Shown: in pieces, positions 18,918 through 27,406 of the stretch
Layout of the letters: each line of letters opens with the position of its first letter
How positions within the stretch are numbered: the first letter of the stretch is position 1
Assembly: GCF_020177265.1 (NCBI RefSeq)
Contig: NZ_JAIVMC010000002.1
Location: 1-64,000, forward strand
Length of the DNA: 64,000 bases
Direction of reading: 5' to 3'
Origin: Pseudooceanicola marinus
GTDB taxonomy: Bacteria; Pseudomonadota; Alphaproteobacteria; Rhodobacterales; Rhodobacteraceae
Program-made: the position numbers and the translations under genes
The notes under the pieces: model-generated
Told to the model about the DNA's origin: nothing
What the model saw: the letters and a program-made list of their open reading frames with translations, nothing else
Databases searched by the model: none

Positions 18918-20038
18918 TGGCCTATTGCCCCCCTGATCGCGCCCGGGTGAAGGCGCGTGCCGCAGACCTGCGCGCGGGGTTCGAGACCGCCGGCGCCGCC
19001 GTGGTCGAGGCGCCCGTGCTGCTCTCGGCCGAGGCGCTGCTGGATCTTTACGGCGAGGACCTGCGCGCGCGGGCCTACACGACCTCCGACGCGCTTCGCG
19101 GCGAACAGATGCTGCGCCCCGACTTCACCGTGCCCGTGGTGCAGATGCATATGGCCGGTGGCGCCGAACCCGCGCGCTACACCTATTCCGGCGAGGTTTT
19201 CCGCCGCCAGGAAGAGGACGAGGCGCGGGCCAACGAATACCTGCAGGTCGGTTTCGAGATATTCGATGGCTCCGACACCGAGGCCGCCGATGCGGAGGTT
19301 TTCGCCCGGATGCGCGACGCGGTGGAGCCACTGCGTGAGAAGGTCGGCCTGCGCGCCACCACCGGCGACATCGGCATCCTGCGGGCGGCGGTCGAAGGGC
19401 TGTCGACCTCGGGCGCGCGCAAGCGCGCGCTGCGCCGCCACCTGTGGCGTCCGGCCCGGTTCAAGCAGCTGCTGGACCGCTTCGCCGGTCGCACGCCGTT
19501 CCCGCCCAGCCGTCTGGCCCTGCTGGAAAAGTCCGATCCCTTCGCCGAGGCGGGCCCCGAGATCGGCCTGCGTGATCGGGCGGAGATCGAAAGCCGGCTG
19601 GAGGCCCTGCGCGCCGATGCGGCGGAAACGCCGATTCCCGCCGCAGAGATCGAGCTGATCGAGGGTATCCTGCAGGTGCGGGAGACGCTGCCCAATGCGC
19701 TGGAACACCTGCGCGACATTGCGGTCGACCTGCCGGCCATCTCGGATGCCGTCGATCGGCTGAAACGGCGCGCCGCCGCGCTCGACCGCCACGGGGTCAA
19801 CGTGGAGGCACTGGAGTTCGAGGCCAGCTATGGCCGGACCCACATGGAATACTACGACGGTTTCGTCTTCGGCTTCGTCGTGGCGGGGCGCCCGGACCTG
19901 CCGGCCATCGCCTCGGGCGGACGCTATGACGCGCTGACCCGCGAGTTGGGCCGTGGCGCGGGCAAACCCGAGGGCATCCCGGCCGTGGGCGGCATTCTGC
20001 GCCCGGGCCTGATGGTCGAACTGGAGGACGCGGCATGA
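18917..20038 (+). CDS. hisZ: ATP phosphoribosyltransferase regulatory subunit
   Basis: This is a 373-aa catalytically dead HisS paralogue. It forms a hetero-octamer with short-form HisG to start histidine biosynthesis and confers feedback control. The class II synthetase-like core is seen in MLRPDFTVPVVQMHM, YTYSGEVFRRQEEDEARANEYLQVGFE and ASGGRYDALTREL. It overlaps hisS by one base and hisG by four. Three tightly coupled genes imply joint production of the synthetase and the first enzyme of the pathway. Confidence 0.94.
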   Translation: MAYCPPDRARVKARAADLRAGFETAGAAVVEAPVLLSAEALLDLYGEDLRARAYTTSDALRGEQMLRPDFTVPVVQMHMAGGAEPARYTYSGEVFRRQEEDEARANEYLQVGFEIFDGSDTEAADAEVFARMRDAVEPLREKVGLRATTGDIGILRAAVEGLSTSGARKRALRRHLWRPARFKQLLDRFAGRTPFPPSRLALLEKSDPFAEAGPEIGLRDRAEIESRLEALRADAAETPIPAAEIELIEGILQVRETLPNALEHLRDIAVDLPAISDAVDRLKRRAAALDRHGVNVEALEFEASYGRTHMEYYDGFVFGFVVAGRPDLPAIASGGRYDALTRELGRGAGKPEGIPAVGGILRPGLMVELEDAA

Positions 20039-20730
20039 GCCTGAAGCTGGGTGTGCCGTCCAAGGGGCGGCTGATGGAAAAGACCTTCGACTGGTTCGGT
20101 AGCCGGGGCATCACCCTGGGCCGGGCCGGGGGCGATCGCGAATACGCTGGCAAGGTCGAGGGTATCGACGGGGTGGAACTGGTCCTGCTGTCGGCGGGGG
20201 AGATCCCGCGCGAGCTGAACGCGGGCCGCATCCACCTGGGCGTCACGGGCACCGACCTGGTGCGCGAGAAGCTGGGCCAGTGGGAGCAGCGGGTCGAGGA
20301 ACTGGCCGAGCTGGGCTTCGGCCATGCGGATCTGATCATCGCCGTGCCGCAGCTCTGGGTTGACGTGGAAACGCTGGATGACCTCGATGAGGCGGCCGCC
20401 GTCTTCCGCCGTCGCCACGGATTCCGCCTGCGGATCGCGACAAAGTACCACCGCCTTATCCGCGATTTCATGAAGTCGCACGGCGTGGCGGATTACCAGC
20501 TGGTCGACAGCCAGGGCGCCACCGAGGGCACGGTGAAGAACGAAACCGCCGAGGCGGTGGCCGACATCACCTCCACCGGGGAGACCCTGCGCGCGAACCA
20601 CCTGAAGATTCTCGGGGACGGCCTGGTCCTGAAGAGCCAGGCGACCCTTTTCCGCTCGCGCACCGCGCCGATGGCGGAAGAGGACCGGGCCGCGATGGCG
20701 CAGTTGATTCGACGTCTCGACCTGGACTGA
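20035..20730 (+). CDS. hisG: ATP phosphoribosyltransferase catalytic subunit (short form)
   Basis: This 231-aa enzyme joins ATP and PRPP, the first step of histidine synthesis. It starts LKLGVPSKGRLMEKTFDWF and has the PRPP-loop segment LVDSQGATEGTVKNETAEAVADITSTGETL. It lacks the C-terminal ACT-like regulatory domain of long HisG, consistent with dependence on the neighbouring HisZ. A strong terminator follows. Confidence 0.96.
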   Translation: MSLKLGVPSKGRLMEKTFDWFGSRGITLGRAGGDREYAGKVEGIDGVELVLLSAGEIPRELNAGRIHLGVTGTDLVREKLGQWEQRVEELAELGFGHADLIIAVPQLWVDVETLDDLDEAAAVFRRRHGFRLRIATKYHRLIRDFMKSHGVADYQLVDSQGATEGTVKNETAEAVADITSTGETLRANHLKILGDGLVLKSQATLFRSRTAPMAEEDRAAMAQLIRRLDLD

Positions 20731-20775
20731 GGGCCGTCTGGCGGCAGCGCGCAACCACATCAGACCATTTTCACG

Positions 20776-20805
20776 CGGGCGCCTTCGGGCGCCCGTTGTC
20801 TTTTT
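20776..20805 (+). terminator. Rho-independent terminator of hisS-hisZ-hisG
   Basis: CGGGCGCC (20776-20783) pairs with GGCGCCCG (20788-20795) around a TTCG loop, followed by TTGTCTTTTT. Confidence 0.85.
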
Positions 20806-21058
20806 CGACCAGGGAAATCCCGCCGGCGGGGCGCATGTGCCTAGTTTTATGACGTAGGCGTGAAAATCGGTGAGGATCGCGTGTTTCGGTTTCCGTGTTG
20901 CCAATTTGCCACGAATTTTGCTGAACATCGCAGTTCAGTTTTTCGTTACTCGAACTCCTCGATGGCATGGCGCACAAGCGGCCCCGACGCAGGTTGTGTC
21001 GGTCAACCCTCCCTCGGTTCGGCCTTCCTGCGGCACTCTCATACTTAGGACTACGATC
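20806..21058. other. Upstream region of the first outer-membrane protein gene
   Basis: The space between hisG and the OMP gene (20,731-21,058) holds the his terminator and then about 250 bp that are AT-richer than the flanking genes. This is the expected promoter and leader of the abundant OMP. An open frame through it in register with the OMP gene is ignored, because the signal peptide begins at 21059. Confidence 0.4.
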
Positions 21059-21946
21059 ATGACCGCATTCAAGCATACCGTCGCCCTGGCCGCTCTGCTG
21101 GCTGGCGTGGCAGGCACTGCCTCCGCGCAGGTCGCCTACACCGGCGCAGTGAACCTCGGCTACGCCGACATCGATGGTGACACCGACGGCACCAACCTGA
21201 CCACCGATTTCGACGCCAACATCGCGTTCAACTCCGGCTTTGAGCTGGACCTGGGCCTGTCGATGAACCGCGTTGACGCGGACGATGTGCCCTTCGACGT
21301 GCACATGGACCGCGCCAGCATCGCGCCGAAGTACAACTTCTCCAACGGTCTGACCGCTGGCCTGTACTTCGAGAAGGCAGAGCTGAACATCGGCGAAGAC
21401 GTCGACATGTTCTCCTACGGCCTGAACGGCGAATACGCCTTCGCCGGTGTCACCTTCGGCGCCTTCTACGGCGAAACCGACATCGACGGCCTGGACGACG
21501 ACACCACCGATTGGGGCCTGAATGCCACCTACGCCATGGGTGAAACCCTGGCCGTGGCCGGCGGCTTTGCCCGCACCGAGGTCGACTTCGCTGGCGAAGA
21601 CCTGGACCTGGACGTGTGGAAGCTGGGCGCCGCCTACGACTTCGGCAACAACGTCACTGTTTTCGCTGGCGCCAACTGGGGCGACTTCGAAGGCATGGAC
21701 GTCGACACCTGGGGCCTCGGCGCCAGCTACGACGCTTCCGAGTTCACCCCGATCCCCGTCATCGCGAGCATCGAATACGCCGAGACCGACGCGGACATGC
21801 TGGGTGATATCGACGTGTGGCGCTTCGGCGTGACCCTGCCGTTCGGCAACAAGGGCACCGCTTCCGCACCGCTCAACAGCGTTGCAGGCTCGGCCTTCAA
21901 CCAGTCGGCGAACACCATCTCCGACGCGCTGGTCACCGCCTTCTGA
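21059..21946 (+). CDS. Small outer-membrane beta-barrel (porin-like) protein 1
   Basis: This 295-aa precursor has a clear signal peptide (MTAFKHTVALAALLAGVAGTASAQ). It is followed by alternating hydrophobic/polar strands rich in Gly, Asp and aromatic residues (GLYFEKAELN, FGAFYGETDIDGLDDD, VTVFAGANWGDFEG), typical of porin-family barrels. The Asp-rich loops suggest an acidic surface. The protein at 22407 is a clear paralogue: both have WGL/WGV strands, a VWRFGVTLPFGNK / VWKFGITLPMGNK segment and a conserved tail ending in TAF. Its exact substrate is unknown. It has its own terminator, so each gene is a separate transcript. Confidence 0.8.
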   Translation: MTAFKHTVALAALLAGVAGTASAQVAYTGAVNLGYADIDGDTDGTNLTTDFDANIAFNSGFELDLGLSMNRVDADDVPFDVHMDRASIAPKYNFSNGLTAGLYFEKAELNIGEDVDMFSYGLNGEYAFAGVTFGAFYGETDIDGLDDDTTDWGLNATYAMGETLAVAGGFARTEVDFAGEDLDLDVWKLGAAYDFGNNVTVFAGANWGDFEGMDVDTWGLGASYDASEFTPIPVIASIEYAETDADMLGDIDVWRFGVTLPFGNKGTASAPLNSVAGSAFNQSANTISDALVTAF

Positions 21947-22406
21947 GGTCGACCCGCGACAGCTTTTCGCGTCTTGGCGCGATGAGGAAATGGCCCGCGC
22001 AGTGCGCGGGCCATTTTGCGTTTCGGGCGGAGGACGCCGCAAACGGGCGGCCTGCTGACCCGAACGGGCATGGGGAGCAGGGCAGGGGCCTGCGATCCCG
22101 CTCGGGCTCGCCCTGCCCGGTGCTCAAGCCCCGTTTCATGCCCAGGCGAGCGAAGACCTGCCGATTTTACCCCGAGTTGACGTCGGCGGATTCCTGTTTG
22201 TCTTGAGGGCCTTGAGGCGGAAATTCGCCAGTGACCCCTGTTCAGGGGGTGTTTCGTGCCCTTTCTGCCACGACCCCGGATCCGGTTGCGCCAACAGGCG
22301 CGTTGCGGTCTGCGGTCCGCCCGCAAGAGGCGTAGCATATGTGAAAGAGGCGCCGCTGCTCCCCTCCCCGGCGCCAGGCAGGCAGATTTAGATAAGAGGT
22401 TTCGAG
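21947..22406. other. Intergenic region between the paired OMP genes
   Basis: It holds a perfect 13-bp hairpin terminator (see 21988) and then about 390 bp with no convincing gene. The stretch just before 22407 carries the ribosome site GATAAGAGG and presumably the second promoter. Confidence 0.5.
21988..22017 (+). terminator. Rho-independent terminator of OMP 1
   Basis: AAATGGCCCGCGC (21988-22000) is perfectly complementary to GCGCGGGCCATTT (22004-22016) across a 3-nt loop. The A/T-flanked stem can act in either direction. Confidence 0.88.
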
Positions 22407-23330
22407 ATGAACGTTCTCCTGAAAAGTGCCGCGATCGGCGCGCTGATGTCCGGCATGGCAACTGCAGCGGCCGCTCAGATCACCTTCGACGGCGCCATGA
22501 CCCTGGGGTACGCTTGGGGCGACGCGAAGGGTGCCCTGAGCGGTGGCCCGGACATCGACGGATTCACCATGGACATGGGCGGCACGTTCTCCTTCGGTGG
22601 CCCCGTGGACCTGGGCGTGTCGCTCAGCCTGGCAATGCCCGACATCGAGGATGCCGGCACCGACGTCATCCTGAGCAACTTCAGTCTGACGCCCACCTAC
22701 GATTTCGGCAGCGGCCTCTATGCCGGGGTCTACGTCGAGCATTCCCTGCTCGAGCTGGACTACGGCGATGCCTCCCTGACGTCCTATGGTGTCATCGGCG
22801 GTTATGCCGCAGGCCCCTATGACGTCTCCGGCTACATCGGCCAGAGCGAGACCGATCCCGATCTCGCCTCCGGTGCGGATGTGACCGACTGGGGTGTCAG
22901 CGGCACCTACCTGGCCTCCAGCGACCTGATGGTCGGTGGCGGTATCGCCCGCAGCCGGCTGGACGTGTCGGGCACCGAATACGATCTGGACATGCTCAAG
23001 GTCGGCGCCGCCTACGCCTACAACGAGTTCACCTTCTTCAGCGGTGCGGCCATCGGCAGCGCCGAGACGGTGGACGTCAACCTGATCGGCTTGGGCGTGG
23101 CGTATGACCTGACCTCGGCGATCAACTTCCCGCTCAGCGCCAGCCTGGAATACAACAGCAGCGAGCTTGACATGATGGGCACCGATGGTGGCTACGACGT
23201 CTGGAAGTTCGGCATCACGCTGCCCATGGGCAACAAGTCTGGGCCGGTCGTGCCGCAGAACAGCATCGCCGCAGGGGCGTTCGACCCGCGTGCGAACACC
23301 CTGGTCGACGCGATCGACACCGCCTTCTGA
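22407..23330 (+). CDS. Small outer-membrane beta-barrel (porin-like) protein 2
   Basis: This 307-aa precursor has the signal peptide MNVLLKSAAIGALMSGMATAAAAQ. It is paralogous to the preceding OMP in repeated beta-strand pattern, in the VWKFGITLPMGNK segment and in a C-terminus ending DAIDTAF. Loops are shorter and less acidic than in OMP 1. Its terminator is almost the same hairpin as that of OMP 1, which supports a duplication that included the 3' flank. Porin or adhesin-like roles are possible; no ligand can be assigned. Confidence 0.8.
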   Translation: MNVLLKSAAIGALMSGMATAAAAQITFDGAMTLGYAWGDAKGALSGGPDIDGFTMDMGGTFSFGGPVDLGVSLSLAMPDIEDAGTDVILSNFSLTPTYDFGSGLYAGVYVEHSLLELDYGDASLTSYGVIGGYAAGPYDVSGYIGQSETDPDLASGADVTDWGVSGTYLASSDLMVGGGIARSRLDVSGTEYDLDMLKVGAAYAYNEFTFFSGAAIGSAETVDVNLIGLGVAYDLTSAINFPLSASLEYNSSELDMMGTDGGYDVWKFGITLPMGNKSGPVVPQNSIAAGAFDPRANTLVDAIDTAF

Positions 23331-23370
23331 CCCGGAGGGGCGCCCGTCCGGGCGCTGCCATGGCAAACGA

Positions 23371-23400
23371 AACGGCCCGCGCGATGCGCGGGCCGTTCTC
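23371..23400 (+). terminator. Rho-independent terminator of OMP 2
   Basis: AACGGCCCGCGC (23371-23382) pairs perfectly with GCGCGGGCCGTT (23386-23397). It closely resembles the OMP 1 hairpin, with a GAT loop instead of AGT. Confidence 0.85.
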
Positions 23401-23440
23401 GTTAGACGTCTGCTGGTGCGTGCAGGGCGCGGAGATGGGA

Positions 23441-23863
23441 TCAGATCACGCCGATTTCCGCCAGGGCCGCGTCCAGTTCGGGCGGCAGGCTGTCGTCGCT
23501 CTCGCGGGCGGCGGACAGGTCACGGGGGGCATCCTCCCGCTTCAGGTAGCGCCAGCCCTGGAAGGGGCGCCGCTGGCTGGGCGCCACGCGGTAGATCGTC
23601 GGGTCCAGCACGATGGCGCAGCGGCGGATGCCGTCACCGCGGTCCACTTCCTCCAGCGCGACCACATTTTGCCGCGCCTGGATCTGTCCCTTGATCACCC
23701 AGTAGATGGACCCGCCGTCGAGGAGTTCCGCCTCGCGCTTGGGCCACATGCGGGTGACGTGGCGCGGGGCCTGGCCGGTCTGCTCGATCCGCACGGCCTG
23801 CCAGGCGGCCAGATCCTCGACCGAGTCGGTGCCGACGGAGAGCTTGATCAGATGGACGGGCAT
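23441..23863 (-). CDS. DUF1489 family protein
   Basis: This 140-aa protein is of a conserved alphaproteobacterial family of unknown function. Family stretches are VHLIKLSVGTDSVEDLAAWQ, HVTRMWPKREAELLDGGSIYWVIKG and RPFQGWRYLK. The ATG at 23863 follows an AGG; a TTG two codons upstream is possible but less likely. It diverges from nrdJ across 242 bp. Confidence 0.85.
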   Translation of the reverse strand: MPVHLIKLSVGTDSVEDLAAWQAVRIEQTGQAPRHVTRMWPKREAELLDGGSIYWVIKGQIQARQNVVALEEVDRGDGIRRCAIVLDPTIYRVAPSQRRPFQGWRYLKREDAPRDLSAARESDDSLPPELDAALAEIGVI

Positions 23864-23930
23864 GGGCAACCTGTTTCAGTTTCTTTGACGGAGCAGGGCT
23901 CGCGAATTATGGTGGCGGCAACGCAACAGA

Positions 23931-23946
23931 ATACAAGATGTGGTGT
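23931..23946. promoter_or_regulatory. Candidate NrdR box upstream of nrdJ
   Basis: ATACAAGATGTGGTGT resembles the 16-bp NrdR-box consensus (roughly ACACWATATMTWGTGT) at about 11-12 positions, with the best agreement in the right half. It lies about 160 bp before nrdJ, where the repressor of ribonucleotide reductase genes would bind. Only one copy was found, whereas NrdR usually binds two boxes, so this is weak. Confidence 0.3.
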
Positions 23947-24105
23947 TCGTTCTGCCGCCATTCCTGATTGCAGCCGCGTTGCGTCACGACTAGGAAGGTA
24001 GCTCGCCCGACCGGGCGCGCAAGTCTCCGCTGCTGGAGGCTGGCCGCCAGCGGGTCGAATATGTAATCCTTTCGCTCGACCACTGCCACCCTGAAAGGGA
24101 TCCCG

Positions 24106-26394
24106 ATGAGCCGCTTTGCCGCCCCGATCGCCGAACAAGTCTGGGACATGAAATACCGGTTCAAGGAGGCTGACGGCAGCCCCGTGGACCGCAGCGTCGA
24201 AGACAGCTGGCGCCGCATCGCCCGTTCGCTGGCGACGGTGGAACAGGACGCGGATCACTGGGAAGAGGTCTTCTATGGCGCGCTGGAGGATTTCAAGTTC
24301 CTGCCCGCCGGCCGGATCACCGCCGGCGCCGGCACCGAGCGCAAGGTGACGCTGTTCAACTGCTTCGTCATGGGCACCGTGCCTGACAGCATGGCCGGCA
24401 TCTTCGACATGCTGAAGGAAGCCGCGCTGACCATGCAGCAGGGCGGTGGCATCGGTTACGATTTCTCGACCATTCGGCCGCGCGGCGCGGATGTGAAGGG
24501 CGTGGCGGCGGATGCCTCCGGCCCGCTGTCGTTCATGGATGTCTGGGATGCCATGTGCCGCACCATCATGTCCGCCGGCTCGCGCCGCGGCGCGATGATG
24601 GCCACCATGCGCTGTGACCACCCCGACGTGGAGAAGTTCATCGAGGCGAAAAGCGACCCGGCCCGCCTGCGCATGTTCAACATGTCCGTGCTGGTCACCG
24701 ATCCCTTCATGGAGGCGGTGAAGGCCGACGGCCCCTGGGAGCTGGTCTTCGACGGCAAGGTCTACCAGACCCTTCCGGCGCGCGAGCTGTGGAACAAGAT
24801 CATGCAGGCGACCTATGATTACGCCGAGCCCGGCGTGATCTTCATCGACCGCATCAACCAGGCCAACAACCTGGCCTATTGCGAGACGATTGCCGCCACC
24901 AATCCCTGCGGCGAACAGCCCTTGCCGCCCTACGGTGCCTGCCTGCTGGGATCGATCAACCTGGCGCGACTGGTGGCCCAGCCCTTCCAGGAGGAGGCGA
25001 AGCTGGACCCCGCCGAACTAGATCGCCTGGTGCGGACCGCCGTGCGGATGATGGACAACACTGTCGATGCCTCGGGCTTCCCGTTGGAGGCCCAGGCGCG
25101 CGAGGCCGAGGCCAAGCGCCGCATCGGCCTGGGCGTCACCGGCCTGGCCGACGCCCTGCTGATGGTCGGTCAGCGCTACGGCAGCGACGAGGCCGCCGCC
25201 CAGACCGAGGAATGGCTGCGCCAGATCGCCCGCTCCGCCTACCTGGCCTCCGTCGACCTGGCGAAGGAAAAGGGCGCCTTCCCGCTTTTCGACCGCGACA
25301 AGTACCTGGCGTCGGGCACCATGCAGGCCATGGACGAGGACGTGCGCGCCGCCGTGGCAGAGCATGGCATCCGCAACGCCCTGCTGACCTCCATCGCGCC
25401 CACGGGCACGATCAGCCTCTACGCGGGCAACGTCAGCTCCGGCATCGAGCCGGTCTTCGCCTATGAATACACCCGCAAGGTCCTGCAAAAGGACGGCTCG
25501 CGCACCGAGGAGAAGGTCGTCGATTACGCCGTGCAGATGTGGAAGGACGTGAAGGGCGACGCACCGCTGCCGGACTACTTCGTCAACGCCCAGACCCTGG
25601 CCCCGGCCGATCACGTGAAGATGCAGGCAGCGGCGCAGAAATGGGTCGACTCCTCCATTTCCAAGACCATCAACTGCCCCGAGGACATCGATTTCGAGGC
25701 GTTCAAGGATGTCTACATGCAGGCCTATGAAACGGGCTGCAAGGGCTGCACCACCTACCGTCCGAACGACGTCACCGGTTCCGTCCTGTCGGTCGAGGAC
25801 AAGAAGGAAGAGGCCAAGCCGGAGATGCCCGAGGAGGGCGGCGAGGTCGTCTACATGGCCGAACCTCTGGACCGCCCGCAGACGCTCGAAGGCAATACCT
25901 ACAAGCTGAAATGGCCCGACAGCGAACATGCCATCTACATCACCATCAACGACGTGGTGATCGGCGGCCACCGTCGTCCCTTCGAGGTCTTCATCAACTC
26001 CAAGAACATGGAGCATTACGCCTGGACCGTGGCGCTGACGCGGATGATCTCGGCGGTGTTCCGGCGCGGCGGCGACGTCTCCTTCGTGGTGGAGGAACTG
26101 AAGGCGGTCTTCGATCCGCGCGGCGGTGCCTGGATCAAGGGTAAGTACATCCCCTCGATCCTGGCGGCCATCGGCGGCGTGATCGAAACGCACCTGATCG
26201 CCACCGGCTTCATGGAAAGCGAGGGCCTGGGCCTGAAGACTGACCCGGCGGCCAACGTGGTGGGCCTGGACACCGGCGCAGGCGGCACCAGCCAGAACCG
26301 CGGCAAGGCCTGCCCGAGCTGCGGCCAATACACCCTGGCGATGATCGAGGGCTGCATGACCTGCACCTCCTGCGGGCACAGCAAGTGCGGCTGA
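24106..26394 (+). CDS. nrdJ: Adenosylcobalamin-dependent (class II) ribonucleoside-diphosphate reductase
   Basis: This 762-aa enzyme reduces ribonucleotides to deoxyribonucleotides with coenzyme B12, needing no separate radical subunit. The conserved substrate segments are FLPAGRITAGAGTERKVTLFNCF, GGGIGYDFSTIRPRG and the active-site TNPCGEQPLPPYGACLLGSINL, with SIAPTGTISLYAGNVSSGIEP later. The C-terminus ends in a zinc-ribbon/redox-Cys tail (CPSCGQYTL, CTSCGHSKCG). No cobalamin riboswitch was recognisable upstream. The Tn7-like element is inserted 18 bp beyond its stop codon, leaving the gene intact but separating it from the terminator now at 49042. Confidence 0.96.
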   Translation: MSRFAAPIAEQVWDMKYRFKEADGSPVDRSVEDSWRRIARSLATVEQDADHWEEVFYGALEDFKFLPAGRITAGAGTERKVTLFNCFVMGTVPDSMAGIFDMLKEAALTMQQGGGIGYDFSTIRPRGADVKGVAADASGPLSFMDVWDAMCRTIMSAGSRRGAMMATMRCDHPDVEKFIEAKSDPARLRMFNMSVLVTDPFMEAVKADGPWELVFDGKVYQTLPARELWNKIMQATYDYAEPGVIFIDRINQANNLAYCETIAATNPCGEQPLPPYGACLLGSINLARLVAQPFQEEAKLDPAELDRLVRTAVRMMDNTVDASGFPLEAQAREAEAKRRIGLGVTGLADALLMVGQRYGSDEAAAQTEEWLRQIARSAYLASVDLAKEKGAFPLFDRDKYLASGTMQAMDEDVRAAVAEHGIRNALLTSIAPTGTISLYAGNVSSGIEPVFAYEYTRKVLQKDGSRTEEKVVDYAVQMWKDVKGDAPLPDYFVNAQTLAPADHVKMQAAAQKWVDSSISKTINCPEDIDFEAFKDVYMQAYETGCKGCTTYRPNDVTGSVLSVEDKKEEAKPEMPEEGGEVVYMAEPLDRPQTLEGNTYKLKWPDSEHAIYITINDVVIGGHRRPFEVFINSKNMEHYAWTVALTRMISAVFRRGGDVSFVVEELKAVFDPRGGAWIKGKYIPSILAAIGGVIETHLIATGFMESEGLGLKTDPAANVVGLDTGAGGTSQNRGKACPSCGQYTLAMIEGCMTCTSCGHSKCG

Positions 26395-26412
26395 GGCGCG
26401 CGCGGGGGCATG

Positions 26413-26417
26413 CCCCG
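26413..26417. repeat. Target-site duplication, left copy
   Basis: CCCCG immediately precedes the TGT of the left terminal repeat. The identical pentamer immediately follows the ACA of the right end at 49021-49025. Five-bp duplications are the rule for Tn7-like and Tn5053-like transposition. Confidence 0.9.
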
Positions 26418-26441
26418 TGTGGCGTGCCACGCGACATGACC
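26418..26441 (+). repeat. Left terminal inverted repeat of the Tn7-like element
   Basis: It begins TGTGGCGTGCCACGCG and ends CATGACC. All 24 bases match the reverse complement of 48997-49020, after which the two ends diverge. The first bases contain a small GTGGC-GT-GCCAC hairpin. TnsB should bind here and cleave 3' ends at TGT. Confidence 0.95.
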
Positions 26442-26480
26442 TAACCGTCTCACAAGGTCATTTTGGCTGAGATGATCAAG

Positions 26481-26511
26481 AAACGGCCTCGGAGAGTACC
26501 CGAGGCCGTTT
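26481..26511 (+). terminator. Strong hairpin terminator inside the transposon left end
   Basis: AAACGGCCTCG (26481-26491) pairs perfectly with CGAGGCCGTTT (26501-26511) around a 9-nt loop. It lies 63 bp inside the element. It can stop nrdJ read-through into cargo and, being A/T-flanked on both sides, could also act in the other direction. Confidence 0.8.
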
Positions 26512-26738
26512 GCATGTCTGGCTGTGGCGACGGCTAGCGGTGTCTTGCGAGGGCGGCATGCCGAGGAGGACAGCCGAACTTCATTGCGCGTGGTGTGATC
26601 GTATGAGGGAAGGCAGGCGCAGTAAGTTGATGCGATTCCGGGTACATTCGTTCTAAATTCGCCAAGAAATTTCGGCCCATACCAGACGCTCATATCGGCC
26701 TCATTGCCGCAGGTCAGCTTGCCGGAAGCGGACATTGA

Positions 26739-27275
26739 ATGCTACCTGTAGTGAAGCAAATAATGATGGTTAACGTCCAGCAGGAGGCGACGGTTTTGGC
26801 GGGTGTTGAGGTGAACTATTCAAAGACCAGTGAACACCCGGCACGAGCCGACCGGCTCTTCAAGGTCATGATGCGCCTTGAATTTGGCCTCAAAGAGATC
26901 GGCTATTGTCAAACCGCAAGAAACCAGAACGCTGAGATTGATTGGGACAGATTTGCCAATGAACGTCTTGGCGCACCGTTTTTTGATGCGATGAAGGCGG
27001 CAGGCAACGTGAACGTTCTACTCCAGACGCCGCCAAAGCGGCAAATCGTCGACGGGCAAGGCTACCTGAATTGGGAGCAGGTAGGCGCAGTTTCAAACAT
27101 CCAGGAGTTAATGGGCTCTCTTCGACGCGTCAGAAACAACCTCTTCCACGGAGGCAAGAGCGGTGACCCGGATAAAGATCGAAACGACGAATTGGTCTGC
27201 AACGCGCTCTCTTTAATAGATGCCATTTTACAGCATGACCATGATCTACGAACGATGTTCGAAGGAAACTATTGA
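26739..27275 (+). CDS. HEPN-motif protein (cargo gene at transposon left end)
   Basis: This 178-aa, largely helical protein has the motif RNNLFH (R132-x4-H137, in RRVRNNLFHGGK). It is the R-x4-6-H signature of HEPN RNases and HEPN dimer proteins. No second domain, signal peptide or membrane segment is seen. GGAAG about ten bases upstream supports the ATG at 26739; ATGs at codons 9 and 10 are alternatives. It is the only gene on this strand in the left cargo and converges on the DUF4365-TPR gene. No MNT-type antitoxin gene lies beside it, so a two-gene toxin-antitoxin pair is not supported. A role in abortive defence is an inference. Confidence 0.65.
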   Translation: MLPVVKQIMMVNVQQEATVLAGVEVNYSKTSEHPARADRLFKVMMRLEFGLKEIGYCQTARNQNAEIDWDRFANERLGAPFFDAMKAAGNVNVLLQTPPKRQIVDGQGYLNWEQVGAVSNIQELMGSLRRVRNNLFHGGKSGDPDKDRNDELVCNALSLIDAILQHDHDLRTMFEGNY

Positions 27276-27406
27276 GCTGCGTCGGAGGCCGGCCCAATCC
27301 GGCATTCATGTTACATTCCAATGCCGCAATACAGCTTCTCCAAAGCGGACATTGTCAGGCCGCAGCGAACTGCGTTGTTCGCGCATGCGCTATTACCCGT
27401 TAGGCT

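Larger units (their letters stand above)
26395..26738. other. Junction of nrdJ with the left end of the Tn7-like element
   Basis: The first 23 bp are the remaining nrdJ 3' flank including the CCCCG duplication. From 26418 on it is the transposon left end: terminal repeat, a hairpin terminator at 26481, then about 230 bp without a convincing gene leading to the HEPN-motif ORF. Confidence 0.7.

Noticed and set aside
23864-24105. A cobalamin riboswitch before nrdJ
   Set aside because: The leader is short and I could not find the conserved B12-box or multi-stem layout; only a weak NrdR-like box was retained.
26440-26470. AAGGTCATT in the left end (about 26454) and again near the right end (about 48909) as TnsB sites
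   Set aside because: Both copies point the same way, whereas TnsB sites at the two ends should be inverted. The match is only about nine bases.
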